Assembly (NCBI GenBank): GCA_965153355.1 | Contig: OZ231128.1 | Coordinates: forward strand, 14,818,001-14,882,000 | Direction: 5' to 3' | DNA length: 64,000 bases | Origin: Flaccisagitta enflata | Lineage: Eukaryota; Chaetognatha; Sagittoidea; Aphragmophora | Part shown: one piece after another, positions 12,462 through 22,208 of the stretch | How positions within the stretch are numbered: position 1 is the stretch's first letter | How the letters are laid out: each line of letters opens with the position of its first letter | The notes under the pieces: model-generated | What the model saw: the letters and a program-made list of their open reading frames with translations, nothing else | Told to the model about the DNA's origin: nothing | Databases searched by the model: none | Made by a program: the position numbers and the translations under genes

Positions 12462-13440
12462 TTGGTTGCGTGCATGCAAATCTACAACCCGGTTTATCCG
12501 TTGGTTCGTTGGTGTGTCAGTGAATCGGTCCGTTGGTCTGTTGGTCTGTTGGTCTGTTGGTCCATCCCTTGGTCCATCCCTTGGTCTGTCCGTCAATCCG
12601 TTAAACTTTACTTATTACTTTAACACTGCTGTCTGACAGAGGATTCGAGACAAGAGTGATATCACTCTTGTTTTTCTTATTTTTGTGTGGGTCATGGGTA
12701 TTCAAAACAAGAACTTCCCAGTAGAAAATCATCCCTAGAGCGCTTTTTGAAAATAATAATTTTCAGCATTGTTTTGCATAAAGAATTAAGCAGGTTAGTT
12801 TGACTCATTTTTTGACATCATTTTGTTAATTCTGGTGCAATTCCCTGTAATTTGATAGGTCACACTATATGGTTTTGATAAAAAATACAATTTTCATATT
12901 TTAGGACACTGTTGTAATTTTTGTAATGGTGGCTTAAAAAATGAAAATGTTATTAATTTACAAAACCCTTCAGTGCGACCTATCAAATAAAAGGGAATTG
13001 TATCAGGATTAAAAATATGCTTTCAAAAAATGAGTCAAACATATCTGCAAAATTCATCATTTAATATGAACCTGAAAATTATGAATTTTTATTTTATTTT
13101 CAAAAATCGCTCTAAGTATGATTTTCTAATGGATAATTCTTGATTTGTATGCCCATGACACAAAAATGAAAAAAAAAAAACCAGTGTTATATCATTCATG
13201 TCTCGAATTCTGTGTCAGACAGCAGTGCTAATTCATTCCTAGTCATTCTAGGTCAAATTTAGTCATTCTATGTTATATGAAGTCACTCAAATCAATTAGG
13301 TCATTCCAGTCTTTTAAGTCATTTTACATTAATTTTTGCCTTTATTAGTTATTTTAAGTCATCCTGAGTCATTTAAAGTCTATTCAAGTCATCCTAAATT
13401 ATCGATGTCACGCACGCGACCTAAAGATATTGGCATTGTT
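12462..13440 (-). mobile_element. Family A repeat with AAGTCATT-type interior, split by a TIR element
   Basis: The 3' hairpin end (degenerate) is at 12462 and the 5' end, with CGCACGCGAC then GGCATTGTT, is at 13440. The interior of AGTCATT-like units (13230-13400) matches the copy at 59089-59286. The element M4 (12623-13228) sits inside. Confidence 0.65.
12623..13228. mobile_element. TIR element M4 (606 bp, TA-flanked)
   Basis: Ends ACACTGCTGTCTGACAGAGG / TCTGTGTCAGACAGCAGTGC are inverted. The arms continue through GAGACA and the TCATGGG / CCCATGA blocks. TA lies on both sides, suggesting a Tc1/mariner-type or related MITE. Confidence 0.75.
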
Positions 13441-14199
13441 CCTCTCTTTAAAAAATCCTTTCTAACAAATTGAAAATTTTTGCAAACAATGTATAATGTA
13501 TCATAAACAAGGCCGGATACACGGCTACAGATATTAATATTCTTCCAAGCTTCCGGGAAGCAAAAATTTTTCTCGCAAAATTCCGACAAGCAGAATGCAG
13601 TCTAAAATGGTGGATTCATGGAAAAACCAAGTCAATTTTCATTGAATGAATCTTAAAAATGGTAGATTTATCGAAAAAACATCGAAGCTAAAATTCTTTT
13701 ATTTGCTTAATTAAGACGGTCTCCAGGCGTTCCCGGGCTGAAATTACGGTCGAAAACGGCTGGAGGGCGTCTTGGCCAAGCGAGTTCCCTTTCAGATTAA
13801 TGTCAAAAGGGCTAAGTCGGCTTCCCTAAATATATATCCTGAATATATAGACACGCGAAAACACTCATTATATATCTCTGAATATATAAAAACATGTTGA
13901 AAACTCGATTCTAATGTTAATCAAACGTTGAAAAGATTGACTCAAAGAACAGAAACTCTAGTCACGAGATTCGGTGTTGTTGCGGCGCTGTTGACTCAAA
14001 AATACAGAAACTCTAATCACGAGATTCGGCGTTGTGGCGGGCGGCGACGAAGAAGAGTTACGACAAAGACGAGTTGCGGCAAAGACGGGTTGCGGCAAAG
14101 ACAATCGCGGTAAAATACGTAGCAGCAGAGACGGTTGCAGTAAAGACACGTTGCAACGAGGATTAGTGACTTAGACGGTTTACGACATCGCGGCTCGGC
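13441..14199. other. Left flank of LINE, possible 5' UTR
   Basis: A family A start (AACAAGGCCGGATACACGGC) lies at 13506. TATATAT-rich and GC-richer parts at 13700-13920 may be LINE 5' UTR. No gene is seen. Confidence 0.5.
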
Positions 14200-14209
14200 A
14201 AATACGTTA

Positions 14210-14310
14210 ACGACGGAACGACGCCGGGTGACGAAACAACGCCGGGTGACGGAACGACGCCAGGTGACGGAACAACGCCGGGTGACGGAACAACGCCGGG
14301 TGATAGTGCG
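14210..14310 (+). repeat. 18-bp tandem repeat before LINE ORF1
   Basis: There are about six copies of ACGGAACGACGCCGGGTG with small changes. Tandem repeats in LINE 5' UTRs often act as promoter modules; that role is inferred here. A looser repeat with TCACGAGATTCGG (twice) lies at 13965-14035. Confidence 0.7.
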
Positions 14311-15221
14311 ACGCCGCGCCTATGCTGCGGAGAAACTGCGACGCTGTGCATCAATCTCGACGCCAAAACACGTGGAATGATGGGTGGAGACGAAGGAAAC
14401 GGCACTCCGAGTGGGGTCACTCGCTCACGCAATCCAAAGACGAAAAATCCATGCGGAAGATGTATGAAAGAGTGCGTCAGCGGAAGCAGTCTCCTGTGTG
14501 GAGGCCAATGCAACTTCCACTATCACAAGGCTTGTGTTGAAGGGATGACGGACGAGTTCGTGGATAACTGCACGCAGTTAAACAAAATTCACGGCGGATC
14601 CTTCTTTCTCTGCTTGATCTGCCGACGCGTCATAGAATTCATGAACACGACCTTTAAGCAGCAGGGAGAAGAGATCAAGGAGGCGAAGGACGAGACCAAA
14701 GAGATAAAGGCGCTGTTCAAGGACGAGATAAAGGAGCTGAAGAACCAAATCAAGGTCCTCACCCTGGAAATCAAGGTTCTCACGGAAAAGGCTGACAAGA
14801 GCGAAGTAAAGGCAGACCAAGCGGTCGACCAGACGAACCAAGTCAGGGAGAGCATGGCCAGAGTCGAAAAAGAAGTGGAGACAGGGATGGAGCAAGCAGT
14901 GAAGGAGGCAAAGGAAGACATGGCAGAAGAAATGAAGGAGAGAGACGAAAAGACGACAAACGTGGTCATCTACGGATTGAAAGAGTCAAGGGAGGAGGAG
15001 ACAGATGCCAGGAAGGCAGACGACAGGCAACTGATGAAGGAGTTGGCCCAAGCTTTGGAAGTCGACCTGGAGGAAGGCTTTGAAGTCAAGTATCGGGCGG
15101 GAAAGAAGAGAGACGATGGAGCGCCACGGCCAATGATTGTGAAGCTAAACGAGGAGGACAAAAATGAGCAACTACTTGCAAGAGCAGGACGCCTAGCAAA
15201 AAAAACGACGTGGAAAGACGT

Positions 15222-17613
15222 TGGCGAATCGTCATCGCAAGCACCGGTAGTAGAACTAGAACAATCACTTGTATTTTCATGATGGAGATACAGTGCAGAA
15301 AGCAGAACATAAGTTTGCCTAAATTTTCGAATCCACTTTGGGAAACATCATCAGAGGCAGAGAGGGGAAGAGAGAGACAGGTTTTTATAGGGGAAAGAGA
15401 GACAATTGGGGATTGGAGAGAGAGGGAAAAGAGAGAGGCCTCCGATGCCCTGAAAAAAGCTAAAAATCCTAAAAGCAACCTATCTGCCAAGCAAAAAAAA
15501 GGACTATCGTTTTTCAAAAGGAATAAAACACTTTCTGTTCTTCCGTTTGATAAAGGACAAGGCTTTGGCACCCTTAAAACTGAGAAATTAGTTGAAAAAA
15601 CTGAAAAGGAATTTACTAATGTTACTCTTGACACGCCTAATGGCACCAAAAAGCTTGAAACAAAGATTCAGAAGAAATTGAGAGAACTCCACAAAGACGG
15701 TAAAATAGACACAGCAACTTATAAAGAACTATATCCATCTGGCTGCCTCACGCCGACGGCTAACCCAGTCATTAAGGCCCATAAACCTGAAAAGGACTAT
15801 CCCATTCGTGTCATTACCTCCCACATAGGCGCCCCTCAAGAATCCTTATCTACTTTTCTCAATAACATCCTTCAACCATTCATAGAAAACAGCCCATATG
15901 TCATCAAAAATTCGTTTACATTTGTAGAAAAGATTAAAGGATTAGCCCTAGACTCCAATGACAAAATGGTCTCCTTCGACGCCGCTGCCCTATTTCCATC
16001 AGTTCCCATAAAAGACTGCCTTGACCATATTCTCAATTTACTGAAAAATGACAATGACCTCTCAAAGCGCACCAAACTCTCACCGGACGAAATTGTCGAC
16101 CTTGCATCGCTCTGCTTATCCACATCTGACTTTATCTATAACGACCGGCACCACTCGACCAAAGACAGTGGCCCCATTGGGCTCAGCCTAATGGTCACTG
16201 TCTCGCAGATCTGGATGATCTTCACCATGGAGAACGCCATCCCCATTGCCACCGAGAAGGGCCTTGCCATACCTAGACACCTATCCATTTATATGGACGA
16301 CTGCTGGTGCGTGTTTGCTTACCAGCCCGAACCGCGTCGCCCAGGTTTACGAAGTGAAAACCACCGCACCGACCCTGCTGCCGCCTTCAACGAATGCCTC
16401 AATGAGGTGCACCAACGTGTTCAATTTACACGGGAAGAGGAACAAGATAATTCTATAGCCTTCCTGGATGTATATCTCACCCGCCAAGATGATGGCACTA
16501 TTGCCACCAAAGTGTACCGCAAAAATTCCAACACCAACATAACAATTAAGCCTCATTCATGCCAAGACCCACTCACAGCCATAGCCACTTTTAAAGGCGA
16601 ACTATGCCGCGCCCACAAACTGTGCTCCACACCTGAACAGACACAAAAGGAAATAGCCTTCCTTCTGGACCTATTTGAAGACAACGGGCATGACAGGGCC
16701 AAGTTTGTCGCTATTGCCTCAGAATATAAACCTCCCACCACATCACAGCCCAAAAAAAAAGAACGCAATAAATTCACTAATAGGAGCAAACGCACTGATA
16801 CAGAGGCCATACCCGATAACCTTTTTGACATTCTCCCCTTCAAAGATGACCACAGTACCAACGAAGAATATAAGCCTTTTGCGTGCATTCCTTTCATACC
16901 AGGTGGCCTCTCCTATCGCATAAAGCGTGCTCTCACCAAGGCTGGTGTCAACACAGTCTTCAAATCTGGCACCAAACTAGCCAATATACTTTGCAATAAG
17001 AACAAGACAAAAATTGACCCTAATAAAAAGAAAGGAATATATAGGTATACATGCAAGAAATGCAATAAGGTTTACATTGGCCAAACGGCCCGCAGCTTTG
17101 AGACACGCTGGCGTGAATATGCTCGCGCCATAGAAAAAGGCCAATGGAACCATAGTGGTATCACACAGCACCACCAACACTGTGATGCTTTCGACATGTC
17201 AAGCTTTGAAGTCATCAAGACTATGTCGGGCAAGAACAAAAAGAAGCTCAACTACGACCTGAAAGTAGCAGAAGCTCTTGAAATAAAAAAGGCCAACTGT
17301 GGCCCAGGAAGAGGACTGAACGAAGACTGGGGCGCCTATGTCAAAACCGACGCCTGGAACCCAGTATTCAATACAATGGATTGACAGCGAATTTTGCTAG
17401 GGGGGGCGGGGGCCCAGCTCTTATTGAGCTCTCTCTTTTCCCTCTCTCTCCAATCCCCAATTGTCTCTCTTTCCCCTATAAAAACCTGTCTCTCTCTTCC
17501 CCTCTCTGCCTCTGATGATGTTTCCCAAAGTGGATTTGAAAATTTAGGCAAACTTATGTTCTGCTTTCTGCACTGTATCTCCATCATGAAAATACAAGTG
17601 ATTGTTCTGGACA
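15222..17613 (+). mobile_element. Penelope-like element inserted in LINE ORF1
   Basis: It is flanked by the 11-bp direct repeat TGGAAAGACGT (15211-15221 and 17614-17624). Terminal inverted repeats of about 179 bp (15258-15436 and 17430-17608) are nearly identical; I saw one mismatch (TTTCGAATCC/TTTCAAATCC). It encodes one uninterrupted RT/GIY-YIG protein. Inverted flanking copies of the terminal repeat are known for Penelope elements. The undamaged ORF inside a decayed LINE implies a later arrival. Confidence 0.88.
15279..17384 (+). CDS. Penelope-like reverse transcriptase with C-terminal GIY-YIG endonuclease
   Basis: The protein copies element RNA at a nick made by its own endonuclease. It is 701 residues from the ATG at 15279, which lies inside the left inverted repeat; a start further in is possible. 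RT motif A is SFDAAALFPSVP (about 230), motif B is GPIGLSLMVTVSQ and the catalytic box is YMDD (about 337). The endonuclease begins GIYRYTCKKCNKVYIGQT (about 585). A CxxC pair lies between GIY and YIG and the catalytic-type Arg is in FETRWREY, as in EN-containing PLEs. The endonuclease is C-terminal, so this is not the Naiad type. No stop or frameshift is seen, so it may still be functional. Confidence 0.88.
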   Translation: MMEIQCRKQNISLPKFSNPLWETSSEAERGRERQVFIGERETIGDWREREKREASDALKKAKNPKSNLSAKQKKGLSFFKRNKTLSVLPFDKGQGFGTLKTEKLVEKTEKEFTNVTLDTPNGTKKLETKIQKKLRELHKDGKIDTATYKELYPSGCLTPTANPVIKAHKPEKDYPIRVITSHIGAPQESLSTFLNNILQPFIENSPYVIKNSFTFVEKIKGLALDSNDKMVSFDAAALFPSVPIKDCLDHILNLLKNDNDLSKRTKLSPDEIVDLASLCLSTSDFIYNDRHHSTKDSGPIGLSLMVTVSQIWMIFTMENAIPIATEKGLAIPRHLSIYMDDCWCVFAYQPEPRRPGLRSENHRTDPAAAFNECLNEVHQRVQFTREEEQDNSIAFLDVYLTRQDDGTIATKVYRKNSNTNITIKPHSCQDPLTAIATFKGELCRAHKLCSTPEQTQKEIAFLLDLFEDNGHDRAKFVAIASEYKPPTTSQPKKKERNKFTNRSKRTDTEAIPDNLFDILPFKDDHSTNEEYKPFACIPFIPGGLSYRIKRALTKAGVNTVFKSGTKLANILCNKNKTKIDPNKKKGIYRYTCKKCNKVYIGQTARSFETRWREYARAIEKGQWNHSGITQHHQHCDAFDMSSFEVIKTMSGKNKKKLNYDLKVAEALEIKKANCGPGRGLNEDWGAYVKTDAWNPVFNTMD

Positions 17614-17811
17614 TGGAAAGACGTCTTTGTACGGCCAGATTTGACGAAGAGGCAAAGGGAGAATAAGAAGGAGACGAAACTGAGGGAGGAGGCAGCGAGA
17701 AAAAGCGAGGAGGCAAAAAACGAAGGAAAAAAGGGGAGATACATAGTGGTAGGGACGAGAGGAAGCACAAGGAGGATAGTGTGGAGGGAGGAGAGAGAGG
17801 AAGAGAGATAA

Positions 17812-20766
17812 AAGTGTGTTTTGCCAATGTACAAAGTCTTATAAACAAAGTGGATGAGGTGAAGGCGTATTTAATTTTGTCAAAATGTGATATTTTTTGC
17901 GGCGACGGAGACATGGGCAAATGACGAAATAGGAAATGAGCTGTTATTTATAGAGGGATACGAAATTGTGTCACGACTGGATCGCAAAGATACCAATCGA
18001 GGATGAGGCGGCGGAATAATTGTGTACGCGAAAAAGGAAATCGACATATGGAATACGGAAGTTAAAACGCAATTTCATCAGTGTGTAACAGTAAGAGTTA
18101 AAAAAGGCTCGGAGGATATGAACATTCACGTGGTATATAGGTCGCCAAATTCTAAGAAGGCCAACGACGACGATCTCGCCAAATGGATTGCAGGAATGCG
18201 AGGATCGAATATACTCATCGGAGATTTTAATTTTCCGGATGTAGACTGGGAAGCGGGAACAGCCGGTTCGAAAGGACGCGATTTTTTTGAAGCGACAACA
18301 GAGGCTTTCTTCGATCAGCTGGTGACCGAAGCAACACACGTGAATGGAAATATTCTGGACCTGGTGTTAAGCAATCGGGAGGGCGTGGTCACGGATGTTA
18401 CGGCGGAGGGGCGGATAGGCAAGAGCGACCATGATATCATCTCTTTCAAAATGCATGTCAACCAGGCAAAGGCCACGGGTCAACGGGTTTCTCTTAACTA
18501 CGCCAAAGCCGACTTTAACGAGATGCGGAAAAAAATGGAGAGAAAGGATTGGCATGAGGATCTGAAAAATATGAACGTGAATGAAACCTGGCATTGCATA
18601 AAAGCATTTACAGCGGGATTAATCGAGGAGCATATCCCGAAAAAATGAAGTAGAAATAGACACGAGCCAAAATGGATGGACAATGAAATAAAGAAGTTGA
18701 TTGAAGAGAAAAAAAAGGCGTGGAAGAAGTGGAAGGAATCAAAAAAGGAGACAGATTGATTAGAGTACAAGAAAGTGGTGGCAAAAACGAAGAAGAAAAT
18801 AAGAAAAAGAAAGAATATGGTGGAAAGAAGAGTTATGGAATACAGAAAAAGCAACCCGAAACTGTATTATGCATTCATTAATTCTGCGAAAAAGGCAAGA
18901 AGTAAAATTGGGCCGCTAAAGAATGAAAAAAACGAGACAGTAACGGATCCAAGAGAACAAGCTGAGTTGTTAAATCGACAATATGCTTCTGTTTTCACAC
19001 GTGAGTGGGAGGAAGATGACGATGATGATGGCAGTGACGGCGACGATGATGATGACATGGAAAACTACAACGACAACGAGGAAGACGAGGATTCAACACC
19101 GGAAATGACACGAGACTTCTTGCCTGTGGGTGGGGAGGAAGAGGAGGAGGAGCAGACGAGGGAGGAATGGGACAACTCGGAGCAAAACTCAGAAAACGAG
19201 TTATTGGGAGATGTGAATATTACGGAGGATCTAATAAAAAAAGCAATCGATCGACTGAAGGAGCATTCGGCAGCGGGACCTGATGGGATTCCGGCAAGAG
19301 TTATAAAGGAGCTGAAGGAGTAGATTGCAAAGCCGCTACAAATCTTGTTTAGAAGATCGATGGATGCCGGCATCATCCCTGACGAGTGGAGACTGGCAGA
19401 GGTGACGCCAATATTCAAGAAAGGCAGTAAAGCAGTGCCTGGAAATTACCGACCGGTGAGCTTAACCGTCATTATAGGAAAGATGATGGAACGAGTAGTC
19501 AAAGATGCCATGATGCAACACGTGGAGACTCATGGGCTGCTATGTGATGCCCAATATGGCTTCAGGACAGGAAGGTCGCCTCAGACAAATCTGGTGGAAT
19601 TTTTAAATGTAACGACAAAGTGGATAGACGACGGGAAGTCCTTTGATATCATCTATCTAGATTTTTCAAAGGCCTTTGACAAGGTGAGCCATTCTAAGCT
19701 GGTGGAAAAGCTGGAGATGGCAGGTATTGTGGGAAAGGTCAAGACGTGGATCGCCGATTGGCTGAGTGGAAGGAAGCAGCGTGTGAAGGTGGAAGGGAGT
19801 TTTTCGGAGTGGATCGAAGTCCTAAGCAGTGTTGTGCAGGGCTCAGTCCTGGGAGGAACGCTCTTCGACATATTTATTGACGACATAAGGAAAGTGGTTA
19901 TGGATGCGCTCATCAAAATGTTTGCAGATGATACCAAAGTTGCGCTTAAGATTGAGAGCAAAGAGGACGCGAAGAAGATGCAGTGCATAATTGACAACTT
20001 GGTGGAGTGGGCCCAGAAATGGGGGATGGCCTTTAACTAGGCAAAATGCAAGATTATTCATGTGGGGAGTGGCAACCCGAAAACGGAATACTTCATGAAT
20101 AATAAAAAGATTGAGGAGGCGGAGGAAGAGAAGGACCTTGGAGTGTGGATTAGCTCCAACATGAAGCCCAGTAAGCAATGTTCTGTGGCTGCAAAAAACG
20201 CGAATTTTGCCTTGGGGCAAATGATGCGGGCATTTCACTATCGAAAAAAGGCGTACGTCATTCCACTCTACAAATGTTTCATAAGACCAAAGCTCGAATT
20301 TGCAGTCGCAGCGTGGAGCCCGTGGACAGAGAATGACAAAAAGACTCTAGAAAGGATACAAGAACGCATGATAAGACAGCTATGTGACGCGCGAGGAAAT
20401 TCTTACGAAGAGAAACTGAAAGACGTTGGTCTGACAACATTGACCGAAAGGAGGGAGAGGGGCGACGCGATTGAAGCCTTTAAAACAATTAAGGGCTTTA
20501 ACCGAGTTATAAAGGAGAACTGGTTCGAATTTGAGAACGAAAACCAACGATCGACACGGAGAAACACAGAGGTAACGGAGGAAGGAGAAAGGAGGAGAAA
20601 TAATGTCTTGCGGGAGGAAAGAGCAAGACTGGAAGTCCAAAAAAACTTTTTCACGGTTCGCGCTGCTAAGACATGGAATCAGATACTGGAGCATGTCAGA
20701 GAAAAAACCTCAGTGAATGGTTTTAAAAATGCATATGATAAATGGAAGGAGGAACAGCGAGTGTAG
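17812..20766 (+). pseudogene. LINE ORF2 (endonuclease + reverse transcriptase), inactivated
   Basis: Endonuclease motifs: VVYRSPNS, GDFNFPDVDWE, NILDLVLSN and SDHDIISF. RT motifs: GPDGIPARVI, YRPVSL, QYGFRTGRSPQTNL, YLDFSKAFDKVSH, VQGSVLGG and FADDTK. The C-terminal DLGVWISS and WSPWTENDK segments are typical of CR1/jockey-type elements. A one-base frameshift lies in the T-run near 17895. In-frame stops are at 18004, 18646, 18757, 19321 and 20038. The start is unclear, at about 17812 directly after ORF1. Confidence 0.85.
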
Positions 20767-20917
20767 TATGCAAAAAAAAAACGATGCGAGCACGAATGCA
20801 TAAAAGGAAAAAAAAAACGGCAAAAAAAAACTCTGGATAGTATATGCTAACGTGCACATATACTGGCTTCTGAACCGACGCCCTCGTCATGCGGACGAAA
20901 TGTCTGCCTAGAGGGTC

Positions 20918-20950
20918 TATCCTCTACTCTACTCTACTCTACTCTACTCT
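20918..20950 (+). repeat. (CTCTA)n tail at LINE 3' end
   Basis: About six CTCTA units end the LINE-related sequence. CR1-type LINEs end in short tandem repeats rather than poly(A). Confidence 0.7.
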
Positions 20951-21117
20951 TAAGAAATTTCAATAAAGAAATGATTTGTGACAACTGTTCATGTGCTCTT
21001 CTAAAACAATTTATCATTTTTTTTCTTCTTTTTCTAATGCCATAGTCTAAGATTTTCCGACTCTGACACCCTGCTTCCGAGAAGCGGCGCTTCCCGCTTC
21101 TCCACAATCTGTATGTC

Positions 21118-21303
21118 TGCACGGCTACCGAAGTCGCCTGCAGGTGGGCGGGGGCCATAATTGAGGACACTAGACCATTTGGGCGGGAGCAGCAAGGTCC
21201 AAAAATGAATATCATAAAAAAGTAAAGTGCGACCAACCAACCAACCGACCGACCAACCGACGGACAAAGCGAGGTGTAGAGTCGCGTGCACGCGACTAAA
21301 AAC
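21118..21303 (+). mobile_element. Family A repeat (5' part truncated)
   Basis: It begins at CACGGCTACCGAAGTCGCC and ends with GTCGCGTGCACGCGAC then TAAAAA. ACAAGGCCGGATACACA of another copy follows immediately, so two elements are head to tail. Confidence 0.72.
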
Positions 21304-21837
21304 AAGGCCGGATACACAAGCCGAGATGGTACGCCTGGCTTTATCAATTCTTAGATCTTTCCCAAGCTTCATCAGACCTATCCCAAGTTCTATCCACCTA
21401 ACCATAGATGAATATGATGATGTATGAAATGAAAGGAGACATGAATTCCCACACCTATCCCAAGATGTATCAAACCTATCCCAAGCTCTATCAGACCTAA
21501 CTATAGAAAAATGAAATAAGTGAATGAAATAAGTGAATGTATGAATGAATGAATGAATGAATGAATGAATGAATGAATGAATGAATGCATGAATGAATGA
21601 ATGAATGAATGAATGAATGAATGAATGAATGAACGAATGAACAAGTAACATAAATGAGTGACGTCTCATAAATGAGTAACATAAATGATAAACAAGATGA
21701 GTTTTGAAGTGATTCTAAACATTTTCTGCGACTTTTCACTCGAGCGTGACCAACCAACCAACCGACCGACCAACCTACTTACCAACTGACCGACAGACAG
21801 AGCCTCTTATAGAGGTGCTATGGCGCAGGTAAAAACA
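21302..21837 (+). mobile_element. Short repeat with (TGAA)n interior
   Basis: It starts ACAAGGCCGGATACACAAGC. Inside is a TGAA tract (21531-21650) and CTATCCCAAG-type short repeats. It ends ACCGACAGACAGAGCCTCTT then ATAGAGGTGC. The end motif is close to family D, so it may be a chimera. Confidence 0.55.
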
Positions 21838-21949
21838 CAGCTGCAAAACAGGGTTAAAAAAAGAATATCTAGAGAGATTGTAGCTGGCCTGCCGGGCCCA
21901 CAGCTAGGTTAACTGGCCAAATTGCGGGACCGCCCTATTTTCAGGCCTG

Positions 21950-22125
21950 ATAATGTGGGTGTGCTGGGGCAGCGGCAGTAGAGCCCAGTTATCACAATTT
22001 CGGGCGTTAACTAACCTTTCCGACAGACCCACGAACCTTCGGACAAACCCTTTTAAAGAGTCGCTTAACAATTGCTTAACAATGGAAAGAGTCACCTCAT
22101 TGGCTCTGTCCTATCTCCTTTATTT
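21950..22125 (+). repeat. Dispersed repeat J
   Basis: GTGGGTGTGCTGGGGCAG and GGACAAACCCTTTTAAAGAG recur at 27250-27400 and in part at 28560-28750. It looks like a short-repeat end domain without the 3' hairpin. Confidence 0.6.
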
Positions 22126-22128
22126 TTG

Positions 22129-22199
22129 TCGACAGTCGACAGTCGACAGTCGACAGTCGACAGTCGACAGTCGACAGTCGACAGTCGACAGTCGACAGT
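22129..22199 (+). repeat. (GTCGACA)n heptamer array
   Basis: About ten perfect units. Each unit contains the palindrome GTCGAC. Confidence 0.9.
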
Positions 22200-22208
22200 A
22201 ATAATTAT

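Larger units (their letters stand above)
14377..17811 (+). pseudogene. LINE ORF1 (PHD-like finger, coiled coil), split by PLE
   Basis: The frame runs 14377-15221 and resumes in the same frame at 17614-17811. Residues about 27-85 hold a Cys/His cluster (CGRCMKEC, CNFHYHKAC, CLICRR) like the PHD finger of CR1-type ORF1 proteins. A long charged coiled coil (residues about 90-195) follows. Then comes a domain starting NVVIYGLKES that resembles the RRM-like region of LINE ORF1. The basic tail (GKKGRYIVVGTRG) lies beyond the insertion. ORF1 proteins bind element RNA. The reading is otherwise undamaged, so the PLE insertion is the main lesion. Confidence 0.8.
14200..20960 (+). mobile_element. CR1-like non-LTR retrotransposon (LINE), degenerate
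   Basis: The element has ORF1 and ORF2 (apurinic-type endonuclease, reverse transcriptase) and a 3' tail of CTCTA repeats at about 20922-20950. An 18-bp tandem repeat (ACGGAACGACGCCGGGTG type, about six copies, 14210-14310) lies just before ORF1 and may belong to the 5' UTR or promoter. The true 5' end may be as far up as 13.7 kb. It is split by a Penelope-like element at 15222-17613. ORF2 carries several stops, so this copy cannot move on its own. Confidence 0.85.

Noticed and set aside
15210-15278. PLE protein starting at 15210
   Set aside because: That start is a GTG inside LINE ORF1, and the frame only happens to read through the insertion junction. The first ATG within the PLE is 15279.
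18004-20040. Variant genetic code (UGA/UAG as sense) suggested by the stops in LINE ORF2
   Set aside because: Host legumain and the PLE have clean frames under the standard code, and the PLE ends in TGA. Simple decay explains the LINE.
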